Below are positions 37,222 through 49,670 of a DNA stretch of 64,000 nt, one piece after another. The number at the start of each line of letters is the position of its first letter. The first letter of the stretch is position 1. The notes under the pieces are model-generated. The model was not told the origin of the DNA and searched no databases. It saw nothing but the letters and a program-made list of their open reading frames with translations. The DNA is taken from positions 1 to 64,000 of the forward strand of contig CANQRR010000012.1 of NCBI GenBank assembly GCA_947626285.1, in the 5' to 3' direction. The translations under genes and the position numbers were made by a program. Origin of the DNA: an uncultured Lachnospiraceae bacterium (GTDB lineage: Bacteria > Bacillota > Clostridia > Lachnospirales > Lachnospiraceae).

Positions 37222-39540
37222 AACTGCGAGCGCCACCTCAAGCACCTCCGGCATCGTCCTGACATACACCAGCTCCATGCCCTCCGTGACTTCCTTGTCG
37301 ATCTCCGCGATGTCCGCGCGGTTCTCCTCCGGCACGATCACAGTCGTGATCCCGGCCTGCTTCGCCGCAAGCAGCTTCTCCTTGAGGCCGCCGATCGCCA
37401 GCACCCTGCCGCGCAGCGTGATCTCCCCGGTCATCGCGACATCGGCGCGCACCGGAATCTGCACGACCGCAGACAGAATGGCAGTCGCCATCGTGATGCC
37501 CGCGGAAGGGCCGTCCTTCGGAACCGCGCCCTCCGGAATATGAACGTGTATATCATTCTTCGCAAAGAACTCCGCGTCTATGTCATACTGCTCTCCCAGC
37601 GAACGGACGTAGCTGACCGCCGCCTGCGCTGATTCCTTCATCACGTCGCCAAGCTGCCCGGTCAATACAAGCTCGCCCTTGCCGGGCATCGTGTTCACCT
37701 CGATCTCAAGCGTGTCGCCGCCGACGCTGGTCCACGCGAGGCCGCGCACGATCCCAATCTCGTTCTGCGCGTTTTTCTTCTGATACGTATAGCGCTTCCG
37801 GCCCAGATATTTCTCCAGATTCTTCCCGGACACGCGCACGCTCTTCGATCCGTCCTCAAGGATCTCCCGCGCCGCTTTCCGGCAGATCTGTCCGATCCTG
37901 CGCTCCAGCTGCCGCACGCCGGCCTCCTTTGTGTAGCCGCTGATGATCCCCTCAAGCGCCGGCTTCGTGATCTCAAGCTGGCTCTTCTTCAGTCCATTTC
38001 GCTCGATCTGTTTTTTCAGAAGATGTCTTTTCGCAATGTGAAGCTTCTCATTCGCCGTGTAGCCGCTGATCTCGATCACTTCCATGCGGTCAAGCAGCGG
38101 GCGCGGGATCGTCTGTGTGTCGTTGGCCGTCGCGATAAACAGCACCTCGGACAGATCGATCGGGAGCTCCACGTAATGATCGCGGAACTTGCAGTTCTGC
38201 TCGGAGTCAAATACCTCCAGCAGCGCCGCGGAAGTGTCTCCCCTGTAATCGCTGCTGACTTTGTCCACTTCGTCGATCAGCATCAGCGGATTCTTCACGC
38301 CCGCCTGCCGCATACCGGCCGCGATACGCCCCGGCATCGCCCCGACGTAGGTCCTTCTGTGCCCGCGGATCTCCGCCTCGTCCCGCACGCCGCCCAGGCT
38401 GATGCGGACGTATTTCTTGTCCAACGCACGCGCGATGGAACGCGCGACCGACGTCTTGCCTGTGCCGGGCGGTCCGACCAGACAGAGGATCGGGCTGTCG
38501 CCCTTCTTCGTGAGGCTCCGGACCGCAAGGAACTCCAGCACGCGCTCTTTCACCTTCTCAAGCCCGTAGTGGTCCTCGTCAAGGATCTTCGCGGCGCGCT
38601 TCAGATCGTGGCTGTCCTCCGACACCTTATCCCACGGCAGCTCCAGCAGAGTCTCGATGTAATTGCGCTGCACCGCGCTCTCGGCTGAACTTCCGCCAAG
38701 TCCTCTCAGGCGCTGCACTTCCTTGTGGATCTTCTCCTTGACCTCATCGGACGCGCAGAGCTGCTCTGCCTGCTCGTCGTATCCGTTCGCGTCTGAGAGC
38801 TGCGTGTCCTCCCCAAGCTCCTCCTGGATCAGCTTGGCCTGCTCGCGCAGGACATACTCCCTCTGGTTCTTGTCCACGCGCTCCCGGACCTTCTGCTGGA
38901 TCTCTCCCTGGATCTGGATGACTTCCATCTCCCGGACCAGCATCGTGCAGAGCCGCTCATAGCGCTCCACCATGTCCTCCGCCTCCAGAAGCGCCTGCCG
39001 CTGTTCGCAGCGCAGCGGCAGATGCACGCACGCCGCCATCGTCAGCTTTTCAAAATCGCCAAGCTCCAGAAGCTGGCGAAGCATCTCCTTGCCGAATTTC
39101 TGGTTGAGCTGACTGTAGCGCTTCAGAAGCTCCTCAAGTCCCCGCGTCATCGCCAGCCTGGTGATCTCGTCATATTCAACCTCCCGCTCGCGTGCGAAAT
39201 CCACGCTCGCGTGCAGGTAGCCATCGTAATCTTCCACACCGATCAGCCTGCCGCGCTCGACGCCTTCCACCATCACGCGCACAATGTTTTTTGGCAGCTT
39301 CGCCACGTTCCGGATCCGCGCCGAAACGCCAAAGTTGTATAAATTTCGCAAACCCGGATTGTTGTCATCCGGGTTTTGCTGCGTCACCAAAAATATCATC
39401 TGATCTTCCGCCATCGCGGCCTCGACCGCCTTGATGGACTTGTCTCTGCTGATATCAAAATGTAATACCATCGTCGGCAGAACCGTCAGTCCCCGCATCG
39501 GTATCACCGGTATTGTCCTTTTCATTTTGTTCTCATTCAC
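37213..39540 (-). CDS. lon: ATP-dependent protease Lon
   Basis: [67 protein letters not shown]. Confidence 0.98.
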   Translation of the reverse strand: MNENKMKRTIPVIPMRGLTVLPTMVLHFDISRDKSIKAVEAAMAEDQMIFLVTQQNPDDNNPGLRNLYNFGVSARIRNVAKLPKNIVRVMVEGVERGRLIGVEDYDGYLHASVDFAREREVEYDEITRLAMTRGLEELLKRYSQLNQKFGKEMLRQLLELGDFEKLTMAACVHLPLRCEQRQALLEAEDMVERYERLCTMLVREMEVIQIQGEIQQKVRERVDKNQREYVLREQAKLIQEELGEDTQLSDANGYDEQAEQLCASDEVKEKIHKEVQRLRGLGGSSAESAVQRNYIETLLELPWDKVSEDSHDLKRAAKILDEDHYGLEKVKERVLEFLAVRSLTKKGDSPILCLVGPPGTGKTSVARSIARALDKKYVRISLGGVRDEAEIRGHRRTYVGAMPGRIAAGMRQAGVKNPLMLIDEVDKVSSDYRGDTSAALLEVFDSEQNCKFRDHYVELPIDLSEVLFIATANDTQTIPRPLLDRMEVIEISGYTANEKLHIAKRHLLKKQIERNGLKKSQLEITKPALEGIISGYTKEAGVRQLERRIGQICRKAAREILEDGSKSVRVSGKNLEKYLGRKRYTYQKKNAQNEIGIVRGLAWTSVGGDTLEIEVNTMPGKGELVLTGQLGDVMKESAQAAVSYVRSLGEQYDIDAEFFAKNDIHVHIPEGAVPKDGPSAGITMATAILSAVVQIPVRADVAMTGEITLRGRVLAIGGLKEKLLAAKQAGITTVIVPEENRADIAEIDKEVTEGMELVYVRTMPEVLEVALAVRA

Positions 39541-39567
39541 CTCTGTGTCAGCACCTGTAAATGTCCG

Positions 39568-40854
<1,287 letters not shown>

Positions 40855-40924
40855 ATTTACACTCCTTTTATAATTGCTGTCTTCGGAACCGCGCCACCCT
40901 TGCACAGCCCACCGTTTTCGCAGA

Positions 40925-41506
40925 TTATCTCGGCAGAACGATCTCGTCGATCAGCCCATACGCTTTCGCTTCCTCCGCCGTCATCCAGCGGTCTCTCTCC
41001 GTGTCCGCCGCGATCACCTCAAGCGGCTGTCCGGTGTTTTCCGCCAACATCTCATTCAATTTCTTCTTGGTCCGGAGAATCTGGTCGGCGACGATCTTGA
41101 TGTCGGTCGCCTGTCCCTGCGCGCCGCCGGACGGCTGGTGGATCATCACCTCCGCGTTCGGAAGCGCAAAACGCTTGCCCTTTGCGCCGCCCGCAAGCAG
41201 AAACGCGCCCATGCTCGCCGCCATGCCCATGCAGATCGTAGACACATCGCATTTCACATAATGCATCGTGTCGTAGATCGCCATACCGGCGGTAACGGAA
41301 CCGCCCGGGCTGTTGATGTAGAGTTGAATATCCTTGTTCGGATCCTCGGATTCCAGGAACAACAGCTGCGCAACCACCAGATTCGCGCTGACATCCGTCA
41401 CTTCCTCCCCAAGAAATACGATACGGTCCTTCAGCAGTCTCGAATAGATGTCGTAAGACCGCTCTCCTCTGCCTGTCTGCTCAATGACCATTGGCACTAA
41501 ACTCAT
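40925..41506 (-). CDS. clpP: ATP-dependent Clp protease proteolytic subunit ClpP
   Basis: [63 protein letters not shown]. Confidence 0.98.
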   Translation of the reverse strand: MSLVPMVIEQTGRGERSYDIYSRLLKDRIVFLGEEVTDVSANLVVAQLLFLESEDPNKDIQLYINSPGGSVTAGMAIYDTMHYVKCDVSTICMGMAASMGAFLLAGGAKGKRFALPNAEVMIHQPSGGAQGQATDIKIVADQILRTKKKLNEMLAENTGQPLEVIAADTERDRWMTAEEAKAYGLIDEIVLPR

Positions 41507-41535
41507 GTCATTCGCCTCCCCTGCAAAACTGTTCG

Positions 41536-42822
41536 TTATACTTCCTTCGCCGCGTCTGTGACCAGATCAACTGCCGCCTGAATCGCCAGATCGTTCTTCA
41601 TCTGCTCTTTCTCATAGTCCCCCATGATCTCTTTCAGCTTGTCGGTCTCCATCTTGTAGGACTCCGCCATCTTCGCGATCTCCTCGTCCAGACGTTCGTC
41701 GCTGATCTCGATGCCCTCCGCCTTCGCGATCGCCTCAAGCACAAGGCTGTTCTGGATGCGCTTGACTGCCTCCGGCTTCATCTGATCCAGCATCTGCTCC
41801 GGCGTCTGTCCGGAGAACTGCATATACTGCTGCACAGAAAGTCCTTGGGACTCGATCCTTCTCGTGAAATCGTCCGCCATCCGGCGCACCTGCTCGTCGA
41901 CCATGGCGTCCGGAATCTCCATCGAAGCGTTCGCAACGGCCTTCTCGACGACCTTGTTCTGCTTCTCATTCTTCGCATCCTGCGTCTTCTTCTCCAGAAG
42001 CTTCGCGCGGATGTCGTCCTTGTACTCGGCAAGCGTGTCAAACTCAGAGACATCCTGCGCGAACTCGTCGTCCAGCTCCGGAAGCTCCTTCACACGGATC
42101 TCCTTGACTTTGCACTTGAACACCGCCGGCTTGCCCTGCAGCTCTTCCGCCTGGTAATTCTCCGGGAACGTCACGTTGACCTCGACGTCCTCGCCGATCT
42201 TCGCTCCGACCAGCTGCTCCTCGAAGCCCGGAATGAAGCTGCCCGAACCGATCGTCAACGGGTAGTCCTCGCCCTTGCCGCCCGCGAACGCCTCTCCGTC
42301 CACGAATCCCTCAAAATCAAGCTTGATCATATCGCCGTCCTGCACCGCGCGGTCGTCGATGTCGATCATGCGGGAATTATTCTCTCTCTCCCTCTCGATC
42401 TCTTTGTCCACTTCCTCCTCGGAGACGGACACTTCCGTCTTCTCCACCTCAAGGCCCTTGTACTCGCCAAGCGTGACCGCCGGCTTCAGCGCGACCTCAG
42501 CCGTGAAGATGAACGGCTTACCTTCCTCGATCTGCACCACATCGATCTGCGGCTGGGAGACGATCTCCTCCCCGCACTCGTCCGCTGCCTTCGAATAGGC
42601 CCCCGGAATCAGCTCGTTCGCCGCATCCTCATAGAAAATACCCGCGCCGTACATTTTCTCGATCATCTTGCGCGGAGCTTTGCCCCTCCGAAAACCCGGG
42701 AGCGTGATCTTTCCTTTATTCTTCTGATACGCTTTGTCCATTGCGGCGTCAAATTCCTCCGCGGAAACCTCAATCGTAAGCTTTGCCATGTTCTTTTCCA
42801 GCTTCTCTACCTGTACACTCAT
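41536..42822 (-). CDS. tig: Trigger factor
   Basis: [59 protein letters not shown]. Confidence 0.97.
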   Translation of the reverse strand: MSVQVEKLEKNMAKLTIEVSAEEFDAAMDKAYQKNKGKITLPGFRRGKAPRKMIEKMYGAGIFYEDAANELIPGAYSKAADECGEEIVSQPQIDVVQIEEGKPFIFTAEVALKPAVTLGEYKGLEVEKTEVSVSEEEVDKEIERERENNSRMIDIDDRAVQDGDMIKLDFEGFVDGEAFAGGKGEDYPLTIGSGSFIPGFEEQLVGAKIGEDVEVNVTFPENYQAEELQGKPAVFKCKVKEIRVKELPELDDEFAQDVSEFDTLAEYKDDIRAKLLEKKTQDAKNEKQNKVVEKAVANASMEIPDAMVDEQVRRMADDFTRRIESQGLSVQQYMQFSGQTPEQMLDQMKPEAVKRIQNSLVLEAIAKAEGIEISDERLDEEIAKMAESYKMETDKLKEIMGDYEKEQMKNDLAIQAAVDLVTDAAKEV

Positions 42823-42932
42823 GGTACTGAACTCCTCCTTCAATTCTGTTTGCTCTGGAACCTTCTTTTTCGTTCTTCTCGTTCACAGCGATTAAATTAG
42901 TATAGCACAGTACGCCTGAAAAGGCTAGTATT

Positions 42933-43493
42933 TTATTTGTTTCCTGTAAAAACGATCTTCTCGGACAGCGCGTCCGCCGACGCACGGTCTTTCATCTGCG
43001 CGACCAGCTCCAGTCCGAACGGGATGGCCGTCCCCATGCCGCGGCTCGTAATGACGTTCCCGGACACCACGACCGGGTCCATGGATACCTCCGCCCCGAT
43101 CAGCTGATCCTCGAAGCCCGGATAGCACGCGGCGCGCCTGCCTTTTAATATCCCCAGCCCGCCAAGCACGCTCGGCGCCGCGCAGATCGCCGCCACCTTC
43201 TTCCCGGAGGATGCAGCCGCCTCCTGAAGCAGCTTCCCCAGCGTCTCATTCGCCGCAAGCCGCTTCGTCCCCGGCATGCCTCCCGGCAGTACGTACAGCT
43301 CCGCCCCGGAGTCGTCCATATCCTCAAACAGAACGTCCGCGTGAACCGTGATCCCGTGACTGCCCTGTACCTCGATCGACCCGCTGACTGCTACCATCTG
43401 TGTCTCTATCCCCGCCCGGCGAAGAAGATCCACCACGGTCAGCCCCTCGATCTCCTCAAATCCGTTCGCCAGAAAAACCAATGCCTTGCCCAT
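42933..43493 (-). CDS. DJ-1/PfpI family protein
   Basis: ALVFLANGFEEIEGLTVVDLLRRAGIE; AAICAAPSVLG. Confidence 0.93.
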   Translation of the reverse strand: MGKALVFLANGFEEIEGLTVVDLLRRAGIETQMVAVSGSIEVQGSHGITVHADVLFEDMDDSGAELYVLPGGMPGTKRLAANETLGKLLQEAAASSGKKVAAICAAPSVLGGLGILKGRRAACYPGFEDQLIGAEVSMDPVVVSGNVITSRGMGTAIPFGLELVAQMKDRASADALSEKIVFTGNK

Positions 43494-43628
43494 ATTTCTT
43501 CCTCCCTTTCAAAGGATACTCTCAATCGCCTACAGTTTACCAGAGACTTCCCCGAAAATCAATATCTTTTCCTCTTTCACACTTCTCCGGATTGTGATAT
43601 GATTTTATTCGAAAGGAGGAACTACATC

Positions 43629-44105
43629 ATGGAAATCGAACGCAAATTTCTGATCTGCCGCCTGCCCGACGCTCTGGACGGATATCCGTGCCACCAGATT
43701 GAACAGGCATATCTGTGCACGAATCCGGTCGTCCGCGTGCGCAGACAGGACGATCGCTTCATCCTGACCTACAAGGGACAGGGGATGATGGCGCGCGAAG
43801 AATACAATCTTCCGCTCACGCAGACGGGATATCTCCATCTTCTGGGCAAGGCGGATGGAAACGTCATCACAAAAAAAAGATACGTCATCCCGCTTGCTTC
43901 CGATCTGAAAGCGGAACTCGATATCTTTGAAGGAAAATTCACCGGGCTGCGCCTCGTGGAAGTGGAATTCCCGGATGAGCAGACCGCGAACAGCTTCACC
44001 GCGCCGGATTGGTTCGGCGAGGATGTCACTTATTCGGGGGCATATCACAATTCTGTGCTCAGCACTCTGGAGCGTTTTGACCCTGCATCCTACCCTCAGC
44101 TCTGA
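43629..44105 (+). CDS. CYTH domain protein (triphosphatase-like)
   Basis: MEIERKFLI N-terminus, EQAYL, VRVRRQDDRFILTYKGQG. Confidence 0.92.
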   Translation: MEIERKFLICRLPDALDGYPCHQIEQAYLCTNPVVRVRRQDDRFILTYKGQGMMAREEYNLPLTQTGYLHLLGKADGNVITKKRYVIPLASDLKAELDIFEGKFTGLRLVEVEFPDEQTANSFTAPDWFGEDVTYSGAYHNSVLSTLERFDPASYPQL

Positions 44106-44353
44106 GCCCGCTCCTGCTTTTGTTCCCTGTCAGCCCCCGTTTTCAATCCCTGTGTCCCGATCTGCTTCCAGATCGCCTGCAGCAGGTCATCTGTCCCATC
44201 CGGATCCTCCGGGATCGGAATCTGCTTTTTGTTCAGGCGGGCCTCATAGCGATCCGCCTTCCATATTTCTATTTTAAGCAGACATCTTGCCACCATACGT
44301 TGCAATTTTGACGTGCTCTTTGCATGCTTCAACCCGTATTCCAGGAAATCCAT
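44096..44353 (-). CDS. Hypothetical protein, 85 aa
   Basis: MDFLEYGLKHAKSTSKLQRMVARCLLKIEIWKADRYEARLNKKQIP... Confidence 0.5.
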   Translation of the reverse strand: MDFLEYGLKHAKSTSKLQRMVARCLLKIEIWKADRYEARLNKKQIPIPEDPDGTDDLLQAIWKQIGTQGLKTGADREQKQERAQS

Positions 44354-44437
44354 CGAATCACCCCGATTGTCCTCTTTAATTTTGTAACATTTTGTTGCAT
44401 TTAACTGGTCGGAGTATTCATATTGTTGCATATGAGG

Positions 44438-44463
44438 AATTTCCTGTCGGAAATTGCTATAAT
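44438..44463 (+). promoter_or_regulatory. XRE gene promoter with overlapping palindrome
   Basis: AATTTCC-TGTC-GGAAATT (44438-44455) next to extended -10 TGCTATAAT (-10 at 44458-44463). Confidence 0.5.
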
Positions 44464-44490
44464 GAATCAAATCTATGGAGGGATCGTACA

Positions 44491-44829
44491 ATGAAACAGA
44501 CTGTTTTTTCTTCTACCATCCGCACGCTCAGGAAAAAGGCCGGGTTCACACAGGCGGACGTGAGCAACAAACTGAATATCCAAAGACAGACTTACTGCAA
44601 TTACGAAAACGCATGCCGCACTCCTCCACTCGAGATCATCGTCGCCCTTGCGAATCTCTATCAGGTATCGGTCGATTATCTCGTGCTCGGGGCAAAGGCC
44701 GTCCAAGCCAGATCGTCAAAGGCCATCCTGAAGGATAAGCTGTTTGACGAATTCTCCTCCCTGTCGAAGAGCGGGCAGAGAGAAGTCCTTGACTTCATCC
44801 GTTTCAAAAAGTATCTTCAGACCGAATGA
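44491..44829 (+). CDS. XRE-family transcriptional regulator
   Basis: TIRTLRKKAGFTQADVSNKLNIQRQTYCNYENACRTPPLEIIVALANLYQVSVDYLV. Confidence 0.92.
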   Translation: MKQTVFSSTIRTLRKKAGFTQADVSNKLNIQRQTYCNYENACRTPPLEIIVALANLYQVSVDYLVLGAKAVQARSSKAILKDKLFDEFSSLSKSGQREVLDFIRFKKYLQTE

Positions 44830-44995
44830 TTTTATACGGTCTACACTTTTCTACATTGCGTTTGCCTGTTCTGCCTTGCTATTATATCATCTGTATTTTT
44901 TACAGGCAATGTTTTCCATTGCAAATGCAATGACACGTTTTGTTTCGTTTTTCTTCTGGAAATACTAAACTAGTAGTATTAAAGGAGGAGACGAA

Positions 44996-45229
44996 ATGAC
45001 AAGCAGACGTGAGGACCAATATCGACAGCTCGGGCTTACCATTGCATATTATCGAAAGCTTCGCGGTCTGACCCAGATGCAGCTTGCAGAAGGCGTGAAT
45101 CTGAGCCGGACGCATATCAGCAATCTCGAAGCGCCTAATATGCCGACCTCGATCTCACTGGAAAAGCTTTTTGACATCGCAGATATCCTGGAGGTTCCAA
45201 TCAGCAGGCTGTTCGAATTTAAGGAATGA
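44996..45229 (+). CDS. XRE-family transcriptional regulator
   Basis: GLTIAYYRKLRGLTQMQLAEGVNLSRTHISNLEAPN...EKLFDIADILEVPISRLFEF. Confidence 0.92.
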   Translation: MTSRREDQYRQLGLTIAYYRKLRGLTQMQLAEGVNLSRTHISNLEAPNMPTSISLEKLFDIADILEVPISRLFEFKE

Positions 45230-45245
45230 TCTTTCATGCAGAAAG

Positions 45246-45293
45246 AGGGCGTTCCTCAGGTTTTTCTTCGACCCGGGGAACGCCCTCTTATTA
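45246..45293. terminator. Rho-independent terminator
   Basis: GAGGGCGTTCC...GGAACGCCCTCTTATT. Confidence 0.8.
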
Positions 45294-45309
45294 TGTATTC
45301 AGCGTTCTG

Positions 45310-46287
45310 TCACTTGATCAGACTTATGATGTAACTGTATAATCCGCTGTACTCTTCGATCGTATAATGTACGCCGTCGGACGTCTGAAATCCTTTCTTC
45401 GCCAGATAGTTGTACGTATTCAGGAATCTGCTCTTCCCGACCCCGGCGCGCAGCTTCTTATTGAAGGCGATGATCTGCTTGTTCGTAACCGTGTATCCGT
45501 GCTGAGCCTCGACCTGCTCATCGACCGGATTGACCGATTCCACATAGAAGCGCGTATTCGGGTACATACTGATCAGTTTCTTGTAATAGGAAATGTACTT
45601 CTGGACGTTCCCGAGATCGTTCACACCAAACGCAAGCACTACGCTCACATTCGGGTTCCCGTTCAGATAGCTCTGAAGCTCTGGGCCTGCCGTCGACTCC
45701 AGCCAGGAATATCCCATGTTTACCTTTGCAATGTACTTGGTGTCCGCAGGTGAAGCGGCCATCTGCATGCCTACGGTCCTGGAATCCCCGACAAAAATAT
45801 AGCTGCCGTTGAACGTTTTGCTTGTCTTTTTGCTGCTGGTCTGTTCCACCGCGCCCGTGCTGCCCAGATAATAAAATTTTCCGTTGTACTTGATCCAGAC
45901 ATTCTGCAGGCGCGCGCCCGTCTTGTCGACGTAATATTTCTTTCCGCCGCTCTTTACCCATTTGCCAATCTGCAGCTTCCCGTTGGACGCGGCATAATAC
46001 ATTTTGCCTTTATATTTGATCCAACCGGTCAGAACATATCCGCCCGTGTTGAAACGATAAATGCTGCCGCCGATCTTCCGCCATGCTTTTTTCGCATATG
46101 TTCCGTTTGCGTAGCGGTATCTCTTGCCTTTCGCGGTGGTCTTCCATTCTCCTCCTGTAACCGTCTTCGCCGATTGGACTACGTTCACGGCCGCTTTCGC
46201 CGGATGCGCCGCACCCGCAAAACAAAGAAAGCAGAACAGAAATGTGATCGCCAGCCGCCTGATCGATCTGCTGTTGATAACGCTCAC
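45310..46287 (-). CDS. Secreted SGNH hydrolase with N-terminal cell-wall-binding repeats
   Basis: GWIKYKGKMYYAASNGKLQIGKWVKSGGKKYYVDKTGARLQNVWIKYNGKFYYLGSTGAVE repeats; FVGDSRTVGMQM, AFGVNDLGNV, DGVHYTIEEY. Start codon uncertain (GTG near 46287). Confidence 0.85.
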   Translation of the reverse strand: MSVINSRSIRRLAITFLFCFLCFAGAAHPAKAAVNVVQSAKTVTGGEWKTTAKGKRYRYANGTYAKKAWRKIGGSIYRFNTGGYVLTGWIKYKGKMYYAASNGKLQIGKWVKSGGKKYYVDKTGARLQNVWIKYNGKFYYLGSTGAVEQTSSKKTSKTFNGSYIFVGDSRTVGMQMAASPADTKYIAKVNMGYSWLESTAGPELQSYLNGNPNVSVVLAFGVNDLGNVQKYISYYKKLISMYPNTRFYVESVNPVDEQVEAQHGYTVTNKQIIAFNKKLRAGVGKSRFLNTYNYLAKKGFQTSDGVHYTIEEYSGLYSYIISLIK

Positions 46288-46473
46288 CCCTTTATAGTGC
46301 TTATTGTGTATCACTTGTTTCCAAGTATATCCACTATACCCTATAAGTGACGTTTTGTCAAATCCGGGCTGTCGCTTTCTTTCGACACAGCACGGGGCAT
46401 ACACATCTGCCGCAACCCAGACAGGGTGCAGCGCTTCTTCAGCCGGCGGCGCAAAGTACCCTTTTTTTCATCC

Positions 46474-46734
46474 TTAAACCGCTGCGTCGTGGTGCAGATA
46501 TTTTTCACGCGTCGCCTGCCCGCCACGGATATGGCGTTCCGCCTTGTTCACATCCAGCACCTTGCGCACCTCCTGCGCCAACGCCGGATTGATCTGTGTC
46601 AGACGCTCCGAAACGTCCTTGTGCACCGTACTCTTGCTGACCCCAAACCGTTTCGCCGTCTCCCGCACGGTCGAATTGCTCTCGATAATGTAACCCGCTA
46701 TGTCGAGCACCCGCTCTTCTATATAATCTTTCAA
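46474..46734 (-). CDS. spoIIID: Sporulation transcriptional regulator SpoIIID
   Basis: (M)KDYIEERVLDIAGYIIESNSTVRETAKRFGVSKSTVHKDVSERLTQINPALAQEVRKVLDVNKAERHIRGGQATREKY; TTG start after GGGGGA. Confidence 0.95.
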   Translation of the reverse strand: MKDYIEERVLDIAGYIIESNSTVRETAKRFGVSKSTVHKDVSERLTQINPALAQEVRKVLDVNKAERHIRGGQATREKYLHHDAAV

Positions 46735-46902
46735 GGAAAAATCCCCCGAAGACACCGTTTTTACAGTGTATGCGGGGGATGGGATCGGTATGAATGGCAA
46801 CAGGGGCAAAAGTTTTCAACAACAAGTACCTGTTCTTCTATTGAACTCTACGCATCCGCATGCTATACTTTTTACAGAGATTTTTCTAAAGGAGGAACGA
46901 TT

Positions 46903-47730
46903 ATGCAACCTATCGCTTCACGCAATCGCAGACAATTATCTGTCCTGCTGCTTCTCATGTTTACACTGGTTCTCGCGTTCGGAACCCCTGCCCGGGCCGC
47001 GGATAAGGTACGTCTGAATACGAGCAAAAAAACGATCTGCATTGGCAAGTCGCTGAAGCTTCAAGTGAAGGGCGCATCCGGAAAGGTTACATGGGAATCC
47101 GGCGATCCGTCTGTCGCCAGTGTCAGCAGCAAAGGCAAGATAACCGCGAAAAAATCCGGAAAAACTACTGTTACGGCAAAAACCGGTCAGAAAAAGCTGG
47201 CGTGCGTCGTCACGGTCAAAAAGCACAGTTTTGTAAATGGCAAATGTCAGCTCTGCGGATCCACGGAGAAAGCAAAAAAGGAAAGCGCTTCGGCGCTTGT
47301 CCCGATCAAGGAGCTCGACAGATATTCCTATTTTCGGAAGTACATGACAGACGCTCAGTTCAAGAAAGCCTACAAGGCCGCGTCAAAGATCGTGAAACCG
47401 CTTTTAGGCAAGAGTAAGGAAGACCAGCTGCTCGGCATCGCAGTCGGACTCCGCGAGCTCTTTGACAGCAGTATGTCTTACTCGATGTCCGCCTCCCACT
47501 ATAACGATCCGTACGGATATCTTGTCCTGAAAAGCGCTTCCTGCGCCGGATGTGCAAGGGCGACCGGGCTGTGTCTGAACATGCTCGGCTTTAAATATGA
47601 GCATATCAACGAAAACAAGTATTCACATCAGTGGGCACGGGTAAAGCTCGGCAAAACCTATTGGATCTGCGACGCGTATGGACTTTACTGCGGACCGGAA
47701 CCGGCCGCGAAAAAGCATCCTTATTTCTGA
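46903..47730 (+). CDS. Secreted protein with Big_2-type Ig domain and transglutaminase-like domain
   Basis: Signal peptide; LNTSKKTICIGKSLKLQVKGASGKVTWESGDPSVASVSSKGKITAKKSGKTTVTA; C-H-D candidates SCAGCARATGLC, HQWARV, WICDAYG. Confidence 0.85.
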   Translation: MQPIASRNRRQLSVLLLLMFTLVLAFGTPARAADKVRLNTSKKTICIGKSLKLQVKGASGKVTWESGDPSVASVSSKGKITAKKSGKTTVTAKTGQKKLACVVTVKKHSFVNGKCQLCGSTEKAKKESASALVPIKELDRYSYFRKYMTDAQFKKAYKAASKIVKPLLGKSKEDQLLGIAVGLRELFDSSMSYSMSASHYNDPYGYLVLKSASCAGCARATGLCLNMLGFKYEHINENKYSHQWARVKLGKTYWICDAYGLYCGPEPAAKKHPYF

Positions 47731-47784
47731 TCTTTACACAGTTTGAAGCGCTAAAAAAGAGGCTGTCGGCAGCCTCTTTTTTGC

Positions 47785-48189
47785 TTATAATACGGTAAAC
47801 CCTTTGGCGCTCAGGCAATCCTCCACTTCCGTCGGATCCTCGACGTGAAGCACCATGATCGGGCTCGCCTTTTCACGGTCAAACGAAAGATAGAGGTAAT
47901 CCACGCTGATGTTGCTCTCGTCGAGCGCCTCCAGCAAACGGTTCAGCGCGCCGACCCGATCCTCGCACTCCACACCCAGCACATCCGTCAGCTTGCAGAT
48001 GTATCCGGCATCCGTAAGCACACCCATCGTTTTCTTCGGATCGCTCACCAGCATGCGGATAATGCCGTACTCCGCGCTGTCGTTCGTGACAGACCCAAGT
48101 ATATTGATATCGTTCTCAGCTAAAATATTTGTGATCCTGTGCATCGCGCCTTTCTGATTCTCGGCAAAAATTGCAATCTGTTCTAACAT
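47785..48189 (-). CDS. ACT-domain protein (tandem ACT)
   Basis: MLEQIAIFAENQKGAMHRITNILAENDINILGSVTNDSAEYGIIRMLVSD...VECEDRVGALNRLLEALDESNISVDYLYLSF. Confidence 0.88.
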   Translation of the reverse strand: MLEQIAIFAENQKGAMHRITNILAENDINILGSVTNDSAEYGIIRMLVSDPKKTMGVLTDAGYICKLTDVLGVECEDRVGALNRLLEALDESNISVDYLYLSFDREKASPIMVLHVEDPTEVEDCLSAKGFTVL

Positions 48190-48301
48190 GATCGTCCTCC
48201 CGGCTGTTGTATCATCCTCTGACTACTCCCGGAATCCGCCCCGGGAATTTGTCCAACGGGACTATTATAGAATAACTCCTGCAATTTTGCCACACAAAAT
48301 T

Positions 48302-48766
48302 TTAAAATTTTGCTGAATCGTTCTGCGCGGCAACGTCGTTCCTGAGGATCTTATAGAGAATGTGATACAACGCCTCAGCATCCTCCCTTTCAAGATCGAC
48401 GCAGCGAACAATCTTTTCCGGCACTTCGACTGCTTTGTCCCTGAGCCGTTCTCCGGCTTCCGTGATCGATACGACCAGATTTCTCTCGTCCTCCTCTGAG
48501 CGTCTGCGGCTCAAAAGTCCCTTCGCCTCCATCTTCTTGAGAAGCGGCGTCAGGGTGCCGGAATCCAGGAACAGAGCGTTGCCGAGCTCCTTGGACGTCA
48601 ACGTTTTCTTTTCCCACAAAACCATCATCGTGATGTACTGCGTATAGGTCAGATCCAGCTCATCCAGAAACGGCTTGTACTGCTTAATGATCTCCCTGGA
48701 ACACGCATAAAGCGGGAAACAAAGCTGGTTCTCCAGTTTCAATGCATCATATTTTGTATTATTCAT
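48302..48766 (-). CDS. MarR family regulator, OhrR-like
   Basis: LENQLCFPLYACSREIIKQYKPFLDELDLTYTQYITMMVLWE with the N-terminal LCF Cys typical of OhrR. Confidence 0.88.
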   Translation of the reverse strand: MNNTKYDALKLENQLCFPLYACSREIIKQYKPFLDELDLTYTQYITMMVLWEKKTLTSKELGNALFLDSGTLTPLLKKMEAKGLLSRRRSEEDERNLVVSITEAGERLRDKAVEVPEKIVRCVDLEREDAEALYHILYKILRNDVAAQNDSAKF

Positions 48767-49036
48767 CTTGCACTCCCTGCCGGTACGGCGCTTTCCTTTG
48801 TAATGAATCGTCATAATTCTATCACAATCCAGGGGATACTGCAAGTAAATTGCAACAATCTTAAGACAATTTTGCGATTTTATTTTTCAGCAGCTATTTG
48901 TAATTCCGATTTTGCGCAATAAATGCAAGACGTACGAACCTTTGAATTTTCTGCTTGCCCCAGCGCATAGACTTCATGTATAATAGACAGCGTATGCGGA
49001 TCCGCACATGATTCGCTGGAGGAAAGGAGCTTACTT

Positions 49037-49513
49037 ATGCTGAATTATCTGCTGGTATTCTTTATCTCTATGGTGCCGCTCATCGAGCTGCGTGGAGCGA
49101 TCCCTGTCGGCATACTGCGCGGACTGCCCTTGATACAGACTTACGTTATCGCGATCCTGGGGAACATGATCCCGGTACCGTTCATCTATCTCTTTGCCCG
49201 CACCGTGTTGAACTGGGGCAAGGACAAACCGGTCATCGGCAAGCTCTTCACGTTCTGCCTTGAGAAGGGCGAAAAGGGAGGACAAAAGCTCCAGGCGAGC
49301 GCCGGGCGCGGCCTCTTTGTCGCGCTCCTGCTCTTCGTCGGCATCCCGCTTCCGGGCACCGGCGCGTGGACCGGCACGCTCGCGGCCAGCATCCTGAACA
49401 TGGATTTCAAGTCCAGCGTGATCGCGGTCATGCTCGGCGTGCTGCTCGCTGGACTGATCATGGGCGCGGCAAGCGCGGGACTCTTTGGCGCGTTCGGCGC
49501 GATCTTAAGTTGA
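49037..49513 (+). CDS. Small multidrug export protein (COG2426-like)
   Basis: LVFFISMVPLIELRGAIPVGILRGLPLIQTYVIAILGNMIPVPFIYLF; GIPLPGTGAWTGTLAASIL. Confidence 0.88.
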   Translation: MLNYLLVFFISMVPLIELRGAIPVGILRGLPLIQTYVIAILGNMIPVPFIYLFARTVLNWGKDKPVIGKLFTFCLEKGEKGGQKLQASAGRGLFVALLLFVGIPLPGTGAWTGTLAASILNMDFKSSVIAVMLGVLLAGLIMGAASAGLFGAFGAILS

Positions 49514-49670
49514 TTTTGCGCAGATTATTTTAAAAAACGTAAAGGCAGGGTGTCGATGCCCCTGCCTTTTTCGACCTCTAAATTCCCTTTCTATGTCGCC
49601 GCCAGCTTATTCCGCCGGTTTTTTCCGTTCGGTTTCCGCTGCTTTTTCTCAAAACTTTCCCTTTTGATTC

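Noticed and set aside
44491-45229. Toxin-antitoxin system based on two XRE genes
   Set aside because: No toxin-like ORF is adjacent; the neighbours are a CYTH protein and a cell-wall hydrolase.
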